From Saccharothrix luteola (GTDB taxonomy: Bacteria > Actinomycetota > Actinomycetes > Mycobacteriales > Pseudonocardiaceae): a stretch of 34,969 nucleotides of DNA. Position numbers and translations under genes: made by a program. The stretch's first letter is position 1. Every line of letters starts with the position of its first letter. The notes below the pieces were generated by a model. It was given only the letters and a program-made list of their open reading frames with translations. It made no database searches and was not told the DNA's origin. The stretch is taken from positions 20,808 to 55,776 of the forward strand of contig NZ_JAJHUO010000051.1 of NCBI RefSeq assembly GCF_020859565.1, written 5' to 3'. Below are positions 14,302 through 21,993 of the stretch, in pieces.

Positions 14302-15474
14302 ATGTTCCACAGGACCAGTGCGTCCATAACGGCCCTGGCCGTCCTCGCCGCGACGCTGACCGGCGTCGCCGCGGCGGAACCGGGCCTGACGCCGAGCCTG
14401 CCCGCGCCGACCGGCCCGCACCGCGTCGGCGTGACCGCGCTGCACCTCGTCGACGCCGAGCGCCCGGACCCGTGGTCCGCCGACGGCCGGCCCCGCGAGG
14501 TGATGGCGTCGGTGCACTACCCGGCGCTGGACGTCCGCGACCACCCGGCCGCGCCGCAGCTGACGCCGGGCGCGGCGGCGGCGTTCCCGTCGTACGCGCC
14601 GTGGGGGTTCCCGCACCTGCCGACGAGCGGCGTGGACTGGGGCGCCACCCGCACCCACTCGCACGTGGACGCGCCCGCGCGCCCCGCGCGCCGACCGGTC
14701 GTGCTCTACAGCCCGGGGCTGGTGGAGCCGCGCGCGTTCGGCGTGACCACCGCCGAGGAGCTGGCGAGCCGCGGCTACGTCGTGGTGACGATCGACCACC
14801 CCGGCGAGACCTTCACCGTCGACCTGCCGTCCGGGCCGCGGCCGGTGGGCCTGCCCGGCATCCCCAGCGCGGACCCGCGGCTCTACCGGGCGGTGATCGC
14901 CACCCGGCTCGCGGACACCGACCTCGTGCTCGACCGGCTGGAGGTCCTGGCGGCGGGCGGCAACCCCGACGCCGGGGGCCGTGCGCTCCCGAAGAACCTC
15001 GGCCGTGCCCTCGACCTGCGCCGGGTGGGCATGTACGGCCAGGGTCTCGGCGGCACGATCGCGGCCGAAGCGATGTACGCCGACCGGGGCCGCCGGATCG
15101 ACGCGGCGATCAACATGGAGGGCTTCCTGGACTACCACCCGGAGCAGCCCGGCGAGGAGGGCGAGCTCCTGCCCGTCGCCCGGCACGGCGTGGACCGGCC
15201 GTTGCTGCTGCTCGGCACGGAGGGCTTCCAGAACGACCGCTACCGGCGCGCGTGGTCGGCGATGCTCGCGCACGGCCACACCCGGCAGCACGTGATCGCC
15301 GACGCGAACCACTGGACGTTGACCGACTTCGCCGCCACAGCACCGCAACTGCGCGCCGCGGGCCTGATGGACGACGCCGGGCTCGCCGCGATGGTGGGCA
15401 CGCTCGACCCGGCGGTCGCGGTGCCGACCGTGCGCCGGCACGTGGTGTCGTTCTTCGACCGCACCCTGCGCTAG
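14302..15474 (+). CDS. Exported PAF-acetylhydrolase-like protein with Ser nucleophile replaced by Gly
   Basis: This 390-residue protein has a signal peptide (cleavage near residue 25, AAA-EP) and a good GGGGGAG ribosome-binding site. The fold matches the plasma PAF acetylhydrolase/alpha-beta hydrolase group: RRPVVLYSPGL (oxyanion side), GYVVVTIDHPGETF, RLADTDLVLDRL, and a C-terminal ANHWTLTDF segment holding the likely His. Where the family has GHSFGG, this protein reads GQGLGG, with Gly248 (codon GGT) in place of the nucleophilic Ser. As written it should lack classical esterase activity. It may be a binding protein, use another residue, or carry a sequencing error (a single GGT-to-AGT change would restore Ser). 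It probably forms an operon with the MerR gene. Its stop shares CTAG with the convergent HAD gene. Confidence 0.85.
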   Translation: MFHRTSASITALAVLAATLTGVAAAEPGLTPSLPAPTGPHRVGVTALHLVDAERPDPWSADGRPREVMASVHYPALDVRDHPAAPQLTPGAAAAFPSYAPWGFPHLPTSGVDWGATRTHSHVDAPARPARRPVVLYSPGLVEPRAFGVTTAEELASRGYVVVTIDHPGETFTVDLPSGPRPVGLPGIPSADPRLYRAVIATRLADTDLVLDRLEVLAAGGNPDAGGRALPKNLGRALDLRRVGMYGQGLGGTIAAEAMYADRGRRIDAAINMEGFLDYHPEQPGEEGELLPVARHGVDRPLLLLGTEGFQNDRYRRAWSAMLAHGHTRQHVIADANHWTLTDFAATAPQLRAAGLMDDAGLAAMVGTLDPAVAVPTVRRHVVSFFDRTLR

Positions 15475-15965
15475 GAGCCCAAAGCCGCCGCCACCGCGGC
15501 CAGGTGGTCGGCCGTGATGCCGGTGGCGGGGTCGACCGCGATCAGGGCGGTCGGGTCGCGGCGGCGGTCCAGGAATGCCCGGCGCGCGGTCGGGAACAGG
15601 TCGAAGTCGTCGTCCAGCCAGGCCAGCGGCCGGTCCCTGGCGAACCGGCCGACCGCGCCGAACTTCCAGTCCGCCTTGCCCTCGTAGGCGCGGACCCCGA
15701 CCACCGGCAGCGGTGGCAGGCCGAGCGCCGGGCCGACCGTCGAGTTGGCCCGGTGCTCCCACGTCGTGGCCCAGGCCAGCTCGGCGCCGGTCCGCCGGGC
15801 CAGCTCCAGCAACGCCGGCCCGTGCGACGGGTTCAGCCAGGCCCGCTGCACCGCCCGCCCCCACCGGGACAGCCGCCACCGGTGCTCCACGTACCCGTCG
15901 GGCGGGGTGCGGGCGGCGAACGGGTGCAGCGGCCCGTCGACGTCCAGCAGCACCAGCGGCCTCAC
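15471..15965 (-). CDS. HAD-superfamily protein (Swiss-Army-Knife RNA-repair-type HAD)
   Basis: This 164-residue protein with a GTG start opens with the HAD motif I, LLDVDGPLHPF (Asp8 and Asp10 as nucleophile and acid/base). The Trp-rich segment ELAWATTWEHRAN and the late acidic pair LAWLDDDFD (motif IV type) follow. This pattern matches the HAD domain described in Swiss-Army-Knife RNA repair proteins and in many small stand-alone actinobacterial proteins. A phosphatase or nucleotidase activity is likely but the substrate is unknown. It converges on the hydrolase gene and overlaps it by the 4-base CTAG. The 259 bases between this gene and dxs hold no other gene or recognisable regulatory element. 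Confidence 0.82.
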   Translation of the reverse strand: MRPLVLLDVDGPLHPFAARTPPDGYVEHRWRLSRWGRAVQRAWLNPSHGPALLELARRTGAELAWATTWEHRANSTVGPALGLPPLPVVGVRAYEGKADWKFGAVGRFARDRPLAWLDDDFDLFPTARRAFLDRRRDPTALIAVDPATGITADHLAAVAAALGS

Positions 15966-16224
15966 CCGACCGACGCTACTCGACCTGACCGTGCCGGCTC
16001 GCGTCCCGCGCGGTCGGCGGGATCACCTCGCGGCAACTCCGACGTGGCTGACGCGCGGGCGGGCCGCTTTCCCGATTCCTGGGACGACACGCACACGTCA
16101 GTGTGGCACCCGTGATCTCGTTCGCGTGAAACGCGTCGGCCCGCTTGTCCCGGCCGGCCGGGTGCGGCACGTTCGCCTCACCCCACGTTGCCGCAAGGGC
16201 TTTCGCACCGCATGGAGTGGCCTG

Positions 16225-17976
16225 ATGACCGACACCCTGCACCGAGCCGTCCGAGCACCGGCGGGCCGGCGCACCGGTCCGGCCGACCTGCGCGACCTGC
16301 CGCGCGGCGCGCTGGACGAGCTGGCGCGCGAACTCCGGGCACGCCTCGTCGAGGCCGTGGGCCGCACGGGCGGTCACCTCGGGTCGAACCTCGGCGTCGT
16401 CGAGCTGACGCTGGCGCTGCACCGCGTGTTCCGCTCGCCGCACGACCGGATCGTGTTCGACAGCGGGCACCAGTCCTACGTGCACAAGATGCTCACCGGC
16501 CGGGCGGACGCGTTCGTCGACCTGCGCCGCGAGGGCGGCCTGTCGGGCTACCCCAGTCGCGAGGAATCGCCGCACGACCTGGTGGAGAACTCCCACGCGT
16601 CCACCGCACTGTCCTATGCGGACGGTCTGGCGCGGGCGGCGCGGCTGCGCGGCGAGCACGACCGGCACGTGGTGGCGGTCGTCGGCGACGGCGCGCTCAC
16701 CGGCGGCATGGCGTGGGAGGCGTTGAACAACCTCGGCGGCGTCGACCACCCGGTCGTGGTGGTGCTCAACGACAACGGCCGGTCCTACGCGCCGACCGCG
16801 GGCGCGGTGGGCGCGCACCTCGCCGCGCTGCGCGCGGGCGCGGGCGGCGACGTGTTCTCCGCCTTCGGGTTGCGCTACCTCGGCCCGGTCGACGGGCACG
16901 ACGTCGTGCGGGTGGAAGAGGCGCTGAGCGTCGCGAAAGCGTTGCGGCGGCCGGTGGTCGTGCACTGCGTGACCGAGAAGGGCCGGGGCCACCCGCCGGC
17001 GGAGGACGACCCGGTGGACCACCTGCACGTCGTGCCCGCGCCGTCGGCCTCCCGGTGTCCGGGGTGGACGTCGGTGTTCGGGCGGCACCTGCCGGTGCTC
17101 GCCGACCGGCACCCCGACCTGGTGTGCCTGACCGCGGCCATGCCGCACCCGACCGGGCTGGCCGCGTTCGCCGAGGCGTTCCCCGGCCGGGTGCTCGACA
17201 CCGGGGTCGCCGAGCAGCACGCCGTCACGTGCGCGGCGGGCCTGGCCATGGGCGGGCTGCGGCCGTTGGTGGCCCTGTGCTCGACGTTCCTGACCAGGGC
17301 GGCGGACCAGGTGCTGATGGACGTCGCGCTGCACCGCCTGCCGGTGACGTTCGTGCTCGACCGGGCCGGGGTGACCGGCGAGGACGGTCCGAGCGACCAC
17401 GGCGCCTGGGACCTGGCGCTGCTGCGCGTCGTGCCCGGGATGCGGGTGGCCGCGCCCCGCGACGGCGCCCGGCTGCGCGAGCTGCTGGACGAGGCGGTCG
17501 CCGACGACGGGCCGACCGCGGTCCGCTTCCCCGCGGGCGCGATCGGCGCGGACGTCCCCGCGGTGGACCGGCTCGGCCGGGTGGACGTGCTGCACCGGTC
17601 GTCCCGGCGGGACGTGCTGCTGGTGACCGTCGGCGGGCTCGCGTCCGACGGGGTGGCCGCCGCCGTGGCGCTCGCCGGCGAGGGCGTCGGCGTGACCGTG
17701 TGCGACCCGCGCTGGGTGGCACCGGTCGACCCGGCGGTGGTGGCGTTGGCCGCCGAGCACCGGGTGGTGGTCTGCGTGGAGGACGGCGTGCGCGGCGGCG
17801 GGGTCGGCGAGGCCGTCGCCGGCGCGCTGCGCGAGGCGGGGCTGAGCCGCCGGCTCCGGATCCTCGGCCTGCCCGACGACTTCCTCCCGCACGGTTCGCG
17901 GGCCGACATCCTGCGCATGCACGACCTGGACGCCGCCGGCATCGCCCGCACGGTGGCCCGCTTCCTGCCGGGGTGA
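16225..17976 (+). CDS. dxs: 1-deoxy-D-xylulose-5-phosphate synthase, short form
   Basis: This thiamine-diphosphate enzyme condenses pyruvate and glyceraldehyde-3-phosphate to DXP, the first step of the MEP isoprenoid pathway. The ATG at 16225 follows a GGAG; the open frame upstream is non-coding. Signatures are TGGHLGSNLG (His51), DSGHQSYVHKMLTGR (His82), ENSHASTALSYADG, the ThDP motif GDGALTGGMAWEALNN (154-169) with LNDNGRSYAP, and GVAEQHAVTCAAGLA in the pyrimidine domain. At 583 residues it is some 40-50 shorter than usual: the loop after NDNGRSYAPT goes almost directly to FSAFGLRYLGPVDGHD. It may be a second DXS serving specialised terpenoids; no terpene synthase is nearby. It converges on lipB with a 15-base gap. 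Confidence 0.93.
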   Translation: MTDTLHRAVRAPAGRRTGPADLRDLPRGALDELARELRARLVEAVGRTGGHLGSNLGVVELTLALHRVFRSPHDRIVFDSGHQSYVHKMLTGRADAFVDLRREGGLSGYPSREESPHDLVENSHASTALSYADGLARAARLRGEHDRHVVAVVGDGALTGGMAWEALNNLGGVDHPVVVVLNDNGRSYAPTAGAVGAHLAALRAGAGGDVFSAFGLRYLGPVDGHDVVRVEEALSVAKALRRPVVVHCVTEKGRGHPPAEDDPVDHLHVVPAPSASRCPGWTSVFGRHLPVLADRHPDLVCLTAAMPHPTGLAAFAEAFPGRVLDTGVAEQHAVTCAAGLAMGGLRPLVALCSTFLTRAADQVLMDVALHRLPVTFVLDRAGVTGEDGPSDHGAWDLALLRVVPGMRVAAPRDGARLRELLDEAVADDGPTAVRFPAGAIGADVPAVDRLGRVDVLHRSSRRDVLLVTVGGLASDGVAAAVALAGEGVGVTVCDPRWVAPVDPAVVALAAEHRVVVCVEDGVRGGGVGEAVAGALREAGLSRRLRILGLPDDFLPHGSRADILRMHDLDAAGIARTVARFLPG

Positions 17977-17997
17977 CTGCCCCGAGGGCCGTCACCC
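17971..17997. terminator. Bidirectional terminator-like hairpin between dxs and lipB
   Basis: GGGTGAC and GTCACCC pair on the outside, and GCCC with GGGC inside around CGA, with one internal mismatch. The hairpin overlaps the dxs stop codon and ends just inside lipB, so it could serve both convergent transcripts. It lacks a T tract. Confidence 0.55.
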
Positions 17998-18687
17998 GCG
18001 ATCGGTCGCGAACACCCTCGTCAGGTGGCGTTCGACCACGGGCACCACGTCGGCGGGCGTGATCCGACGGCCGAGTTCGGCGGACAACGAGGTGACGCCG
18101 GCGTCCTCGATGCCGCACGGCACGATCCGGTCGAACGGGGTCAGGTCGGGGTCGCAGTTGAGGCCGAACCCGTGCAGGCTGGTGCACCGCTCGACGCGCA
18201 CGCCGATCGCGGCGATCTTGCGGTGCTGCCCGTGCGCGCGGGCGGCCGACGGCGGCACGTCCGGCGCGGGCGGCCGGTCGCCGAGCACCCACACGCCGCT
18301 GCGCCCGGCCAGCCGCGCCGTCACCACGCCGAACTCGGCGCACGTGCCGATCAGCGCGTCCTCCAGCCTGCGGACGTGGCCGACGGAGTCGAGCGGCACC
18401 GGCAGCTTCACCACGGGGTAGCCGACGAGCTGGCCGGGACCGTGCCAGGTGATCTCACCGCCGCGGTCCACGGTCAGCACCGGGACGTCGTCGGGCGGGA
18501 ACGCGGTGGCCTTGGTGCGCTTGCCCGCCGTGTAGACGGGCAGGTGCTCCTGGAGCACGCAGACGTCGGTGATCTCGTCCGCGACGCGCAGCGCGTGCAG
18601 CCGCCGTTGCTCGGCGTACGCCTGCTCGTACGCCACCGCGTCGGGCCCGAACCCGCCGTGCACGAACCGCATCGCACCCACGGTCAC
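17992..18687 (-). CDS. lipB: LipB-type octanoyltransferase (last gene of the KAS operon)
   Basis: LipB moves octanoate from octanoyl-ACP to a lysine of lipoyl domains, through a thioester on Cys. This 231-residue protein has RGGEITWHGPGQ (75-86), the Lys in RKIAAIGVRV (Lys157) and LHGFGLNCDPDLTPF with the catalytic Cys191 in VPCGI, so it looks active. The GTG at 18687 overlaps the stop of the preceding hotdog gene (GTGA), which favours coupled translation; in-frame GTG 18681 and ATG 18672 are alternatives. lipB usually sits beside lipA in actinobacteria. Here it ends an ACP/KAS/dehydratase operon and no lipA is visible. It could be the housekeeping enzyme or a dedicated acyl-ACP transferase. 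Confidence 0.92.
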   Translation of the reverse strand: MTVGAMRFVHGGFGPDAVAYEQAYAEQRRLHALRVADEITDVCVLQEHLPVYTAGKRTKATAFPPDDVPVLTVDRGGEITWHGPGQLVGYPVVKLPVPLDSVGHVRRLEDALIGTCAEFGVVTARLAGRSGVWVLGDRPPAPDVPPSAARAHGQHRKIAAIGVRVERCTSLHGFGLNCDPDLTPFDRIVPCGIEDAGVTSLSAELGRRITPADVVPVVERHLTRVFATDRG

Positions 18688-19112
18688 GACTCCAGGCTAG
18701 CGGCACGGGCGGTCGTGACGACCCGGCCGACCGTCATCACGACGTGCCCGTCGGCCTCCGCCTCCCCCGTGAACGCCACCGTGTCGCCGCGGGCGTCCAG
18801 GACGCGCACCGAGTGCCGGACCACGCACCCCGGTGCGACCGGCCGGTGGAACTCCACGTCCGCGAGCGCGCCGAACAGCACCACCCGGCCGGTGTCCGGC
18901 TCGTCCCACGACGCCAGCAGCACGGCCGCCTGGCACCACGACTCCACCAGCAGCGTCGACGGGAAGTCACCGGAACCGGCGTGCCAGGGCTCGTTGGCGC
19001 TGACCGCCTTGACCGCGGTCAACGACTCGCCCGGCACCACGTCGACCACCCGGTCCACCAGCAGCAGCGGGTACCGGTGCGGCAGGAGTCGGAGGATCTC
19101 GGAGGAGGTCAT
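18684..19112 (-). CDS. FabZ/FabA-like hotdog protein lacking the HFPG motif
   Basis: This 142-residue hotdog-fold protein begins with the FabZ-like segment ILRLLPHRYPLLLVDRVVDVVPGES and retains the Glu region (LLVESWCQAAVL). Between NEP and that Glu, the usual GHFPG...PG segment is replaced by the shorter WHAGSGDFPST, so the canonical catalytic His is not in its normal place. The ATG overlaps the previous gene's stop (TGATG at 19110-19114). The next gene overlaps it by GTGA. It probably pairs with the neighbouring hotdog protein, like mycobacterial HadA/HadB, where only one subunit carries a complete catalytic set. Dehydration of 3-hydroxyacyl-ACP is the likely joint reaction. Confidence 0.85.
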   Translation of the reverse strand: MTSSEILRLLPHRYPLLLVDRVVDVVPGESLTAVKAVSANEPWHAGSGDFPSTLLVESWCQAAVLLASWDEPDTGRVVLFGALADVEFHRPVAPGCVVRHSVRVLDARGDTVAFTGEAEADGHVVMTVGRVVTTARAASLES

Positions 19113-19456
19113 CACGCCTCGTACCGCAGCTTGATCCGGGCGACCACGCCGTCGTCGTCGCTCACCACCGCGGCACACCTCCGCCCCGCGTCGTCCCACG
19201 TCAAACGCACGGTCAACGTCGTGCCGGGGAACGTGGGCCGCACGAACCGGGCCGACTCGACCGCGGCGAGCCGCACCGCGCCCGTCGCGGTCGCCGCGCG
19301 GTGCGCGAACTCCACGACCGCCATGCCGGGGAAGATCGGGAACCCCGGGAAGTGGCCCGCGAACACCGGGTCGTCCGGTGCGACCGCCATGCGCGCGACG
19401 ACGGTCGCGCCGGACCGTTCCAGCACTTCCACGGGCGACGCGAGGTAGCCGGTCAC
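19112..19456 (-). CDS. FabZ-like 3-hydroxyacyl-ACP dehydratase (short hotdog)
   Basis: This 114-residue protein carries the dehydratase motif GHFPGFPIFPGMAVVEFAHRA, with both the His and the Glu that normally drive removal of water from 3-hydroxyacyl-ACP. It lacks the N-terminal helix found in FabZ, as do short subunits of heteromeric dehydratases. Its GTG start overlaps the KAS III stop (GTGA at 19453-19456), and its own stop overlaps the ATG of the second hotdog gene by one base. The long open frame to 19897 is a shadow over KAS III. A complex with the second hotdog protein is inferred from this coupling. Confidence 0.87.
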   Translation of the reverse strand: MTGYLASPVEVLERSGATVVARMAVAPDDPVFAGHFPGFPIFPGMAVVEFAHRAATATGAVRLAAVESARFVRPTFPGTTLTVRLTWDDAGRRCAAVVSDDDGVVARIKLRYEA

Positions 19457-20424
19457 CGCTCCCCCAGCACACCGAAGTCCGCGGTCGCGTCCGGCCACAC
19501 CAGCGTGGCCGCGCCCCAGGTCAGGCCGCCGCCGAAGGCCACGGTGAGCACGCGGTCGCCCGCCTTGAGCCGACCGGCCGCGGCGGCGTCGGCCAGCAGC
19601 ACGGGGATCGACGCGGCGGCCGTGTTGCCGACCGCGTCGAGGTCCGTCAGCAGCTTCGCCTCGTCGAGGCCGAGTCGGCGCGCGACGGCGTCGCAGATGC
19701 GCCGGTTGGCCTGGTGCGGCACGAGGTGGTCGACGTCGTCCGGGCCGAGGCCGGCGCGGGCCAGCGCGTCCAGCGCGACGTCCGACATCCGCTCGACCGC
19801 CTGCCGGAACACCTCCTTGCCGCTCATCCGGAAGTACCGCTCGCCCGCCGGCACCTGGATGAGGTCGGCGCCGGTGCCGTCGCTGCCGAGCACGCACGGA
19901 CCGATCATGCCCTCCCCTTCGCCCACGACGACCGCGCCCGCGCCGTCACCGAAGATCACCGCCGTGCCGCGGTCGTCCGGGTCGAGGATGGTGGAGAACG
20001 TCTCGGCGGCGATCAGCAGCACGGTCCGCGCCGCGCCGCTCGCGATCAGGCCGACCGCGTTCGCCAGGCCGTACAGGAAGCCGGTGCACACGGCGGCCAC
20101 GTCGTGCGCGGGCACGCCGATCAGGCCCAGCCGGGCCGCGACGGCCGGCGCGATCGCCGGGCACGACCGGTCCGGCGTGGTCGTCGCGACGATCACCGCG
20201 TCCACAGTGGACGCCCCGGCGGAGCGCAGGGCCCGCGCGCCCGCGTCGACGGCCAGGTCCGACGTGGACGTGCCCGGCTCCACCCACCGCCGCGCGCCGA
20301 TGCCGGTGCGCGACCTGATCCACTCGTCCGAGGTGTCCAGGCGGGCGGCCAGGTCGTCGTTGGTGACGACCCGCGCCGGCAGGCTCGCGCCGACCCCGAG
20401 GATCACCGCACCGCGATAGGTCAT
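19453..20424 (-). CDS. KAS III (FabH-like) beta-ketoacyl-ACP synthase
   Basis: This 323-residue FabH-type enzyme starts acyl chains by condensing an acyl-CoA with malonyl-ACP. The triad is intact: Cys113 in AAVCTGF, His237 in VPHQANRRI and Asn267 in GNTAAASIP. The N-terminal ATG has a GGAGG ribosome-binding site, 13 bases after the KAS II stop. The primer could be acetyl-, branched or another acyl-CoA; the sequence does not tell. Because a separate housekeeping fabH is normally clustered with fabD and acpP in actinobacteria, this copy is probably specialised. Confidence 0.92.
   Translation of the reverse strand: MTYRGAVILGVGASLPARVVTNDDLAARLDTSDEWIRSRTGIGARRWVEPGTSTSDLAVDAGARALRSAGASTVDAVIVATTTPDRSCPAIAPAVAARLGLIGVPAHDVAAVCTGFLYGLANAVGLIASGAARTVLLIAAETFSTILDPDDRGTAVIFGDGAGAVVVGEGEGMIGPCVLGSDGTGADLIQVPAGERYFRMSGKEVFRQAVERMSDVALDALARAGLGPDDVDHLVPHQANRRICDAVARRLGLDEAKLLTDLDAVGNTAAASIPVLLADAAAAGRLKAGDRVLTVAFGGGLTWGAATLVWPDATADFGVLGER
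20198..20214. repeat. 17-bp perfect palindrome with GTCCACAGTGGAC core (copy 2)
   Basis: GCGTCCAC-A-GTGGACGC lies in the KAS III gene and encodes Ser-Thr-Val-Asp, again using the rare ACT codon for Thr, exactly as in copy 1 at 12446-12462. The two genes are unrelated, so the shared core is not explained by protein homology. Confidence 0.5.
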
Positions 20425-20437
20425 CGTCCTCCCCCGC

Positions 20438-21649
20438 TCACGCCTTCGCGATGGCCAGCACCGCGTTCTGCCCGCCGAACCCGAACGAGTTGCTCAACGC
20501 CAGGTCGATCCCCCTCGGCACGGCGGAGGTCGCCACGTCGAGGTCCAGCCGGGGGTCGAGGGTCGTGAGGTTCGCGGTCGGCGGCACCACGCCCTGCTCG
20601 ACCGAGAGCACGGTGAACACCGCCTCCGCCGCGCCGGCCGCCCCGAGCATGTGCCCGGTCACGCCCTTGGTCGACGTCACCAGCGGCCCCGCCGGCAGCA
20701 GGTCCGCCAGCACGCGCCCCTCCACCAGGTCGTTGAGCTGCGTGGACGTGCCGTGCGCGTTGACGTGCCCGACGTCCGCCGGCGACGCGCCCGCGTCGGC
20801 CAGCGCCGCCTTCGTCGCCGCGATCACGCCCCGCCCCTCGGGGTCCGGGTTGGTGATGTGGTGGGCGTCGGCGGTCGCGCCGTACCCGACGACCCGCGCC
20901 CGCACCCGCCGCCCGTCGGCCCGCGCGTCCTCCGCGCGCCGCAGCACGAGCACCGCCGCGCCCTCGCCCGCCACGAACCCGTCCCGGTCCACGTCGAACG
21001 GCCGCGACGCCGTCGCCGGGTCGTCCCGTCGCGACAGCGCGCCCATCCGGGCGAAACCCGCCACGGTCAGCGGGGTGAGCAGCGCGTCGACCCCGCCGGC
21101 CAGCACCACGTCGCACCGCCGCGCGGCGAGCAGGTCGCACGCGACGCCGATCGCGGTGGCCCCGGACGCGCACGCCGTCGACACCACCAGGTTCGGCCCG
21201 CGGAAGCCGAACTCGATCGCGACCTGGCCCGCGACCATGTTCGGCAGGTGCATGGGCAGCACCAGCGGCGACACCGCGGTCGGGCCGTCGGCGAGCAGCA
21301 CGCCGTGCTGCCGCTCGACCGTCTCCGCGCCGCCCGCCGACGTGCCGATCACCACGCCGACCCGCGCCGCGTCCCAGCCGGCGAGGTCCTCCCCGGCGAC
21401 CGCCTCCCGTGCCGCGACCAGCGCCAACCGGGAGAACCGGTCCAGCCGCACGGCCCGCCGCGCGCCGAGCAGCGCGTCGGCGTCGAAGTCGGGGACGCGG
21501 CACGAGATCGTCACCTCGTGGCCGGCGAGCACCGGGTCGTGCGCGGCGGTCGAACGGCCCGCGCGCACCGCCGCCCAGCCCGCCTCCACGCCGACACCGC
21601 CCGGCGTGACGAGGCCGAGCCCGGTCACCGCGATGTCAAGACCGGTCAC
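20438..21649 (-). CDS. KAS II (FabF-like) beta-ketoacyl-ACP synthase
   Basis: This 403-residue FabF-type elongating synthase condenses acyl-ACP with malonyl-ACP. The active-site set is complete: Cys160 (TACASG), His299 (NAHGTSTQLND), Lys328 and His333 (KGVTGHMLGAAG). The end GFGGQNAVLAI is also typical. It is a single KS without a chain-length-factor partner, unlike type II polyketide synthases. The GTG at 21649 overlaps the ACP gene end by 14 bases. Together with ACP, KAS III and two hotdogs it forms a fatty-acid-synthase-like set that lacks its own ketoreductase and enoylreductase, which must come from elsewhere. Confidence 0.93.
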   Translation of the reverse strand: MTGLDIAVTGLGLVTPGGVGVEAGWAAVRAGRSTAAHDPVLAGHEVTISCRVPDFDADALLGARRAVRLDRFSRLALVAAREAVAGEDLAGWDAARVGVVIGTSAGGAETVERQHGVLLADGPTAVSPLVLPMHLPNMVAGQVAIEFGFRGPNLVVSTACASGATAIGVACDLLAARRCDVVLAGGVDALLTPLTVAGFARMGALSRRDDPATASRPFDVDRDGFVAGEGAAVLVLRRAEDARADGRRVRARVVGYGATADAHHITNPDPEGRGVIAATKAALADAGASPADVGHVNAHGTSTQLNDLVEGRVLADLLPAGPLVTSTKGVTGHMLGAAGAAEAVFTVLSVEQGVVPPTANLTTLDPRLDLDVATSAVPRGIDLALSNSFGFGGQNAVLAIAKA

Positions 21650-21869
21650 CGGCGCGCTCCTCCATCAGCGCCACGATGTCGCCGACGGTCTCCATGTCGA
21701 ACAGCTCGTCGTCGCTGATGTGCAGGCCGTGCTCCTTGCCGAGCACCATCGACAGCTCCACGAACGCGAGCGAGTCCAGGTCGAGGTCGTCCTTGGTCGC
21801 GTCCGGGGTGATCTGCTCCGGCTCGACCTTCAACGTGTCGACGAGGATCTTCTTCAACGTCTCGTACAC
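21636..21869 (-). CDS. Acyl carrier protein
   Basis: This 77-residue ACP is the first gene of the operon. The phosphopantetheine site is Ser33 in LDLDSLAFVEL, inside the expected four-helix pattern. The GTG at 21869 was chosen because GGGGAG lies 6 bases upstream and it gives the standard ACP N-terminus YETLKKILVDTLKVEP. A longer in-frame ATG at 21917 would add 16 charged residues. The sequence is closer to fatty-acid/polyketide ACPs than to peptidyl carriers. It likely serves the KAS enzymes, the dehydratase pair and LipB of the same transcript. Confidence 0.9.
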   Translation of the reverse strand: MYETLKKILVDTLKVEPEQITPDATKDDLDLDSLAFVELSMVLGKEHGLHISDDELFDMETVGDIVALMEERAGDRS

Positions 21870-21993
21870 GGCGGTCTCCCCACGTTCGCGCGACTCCTCC
21901 CCACCATCGAACCTCATCGGCCGGACCGGCGGTCAACCAGGGAGAACGTCCGGGCGGGCACGAGTCGGGAGGCCGGGCACGGCGGACGCGCCG

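Noticed and set aside
15966..16224. Possible thiamine riboswitch before dxs
   Set aside because: No conserved TPP riboswitch core was found in this leader, and no clear hairpin scaffold.
15976..17922. A 648-residue minus-strand open frame opposite dxs
   Set aside because: It is a His/Gln/Arg-rich shadow; dxs motifs are intact on the plus strand.
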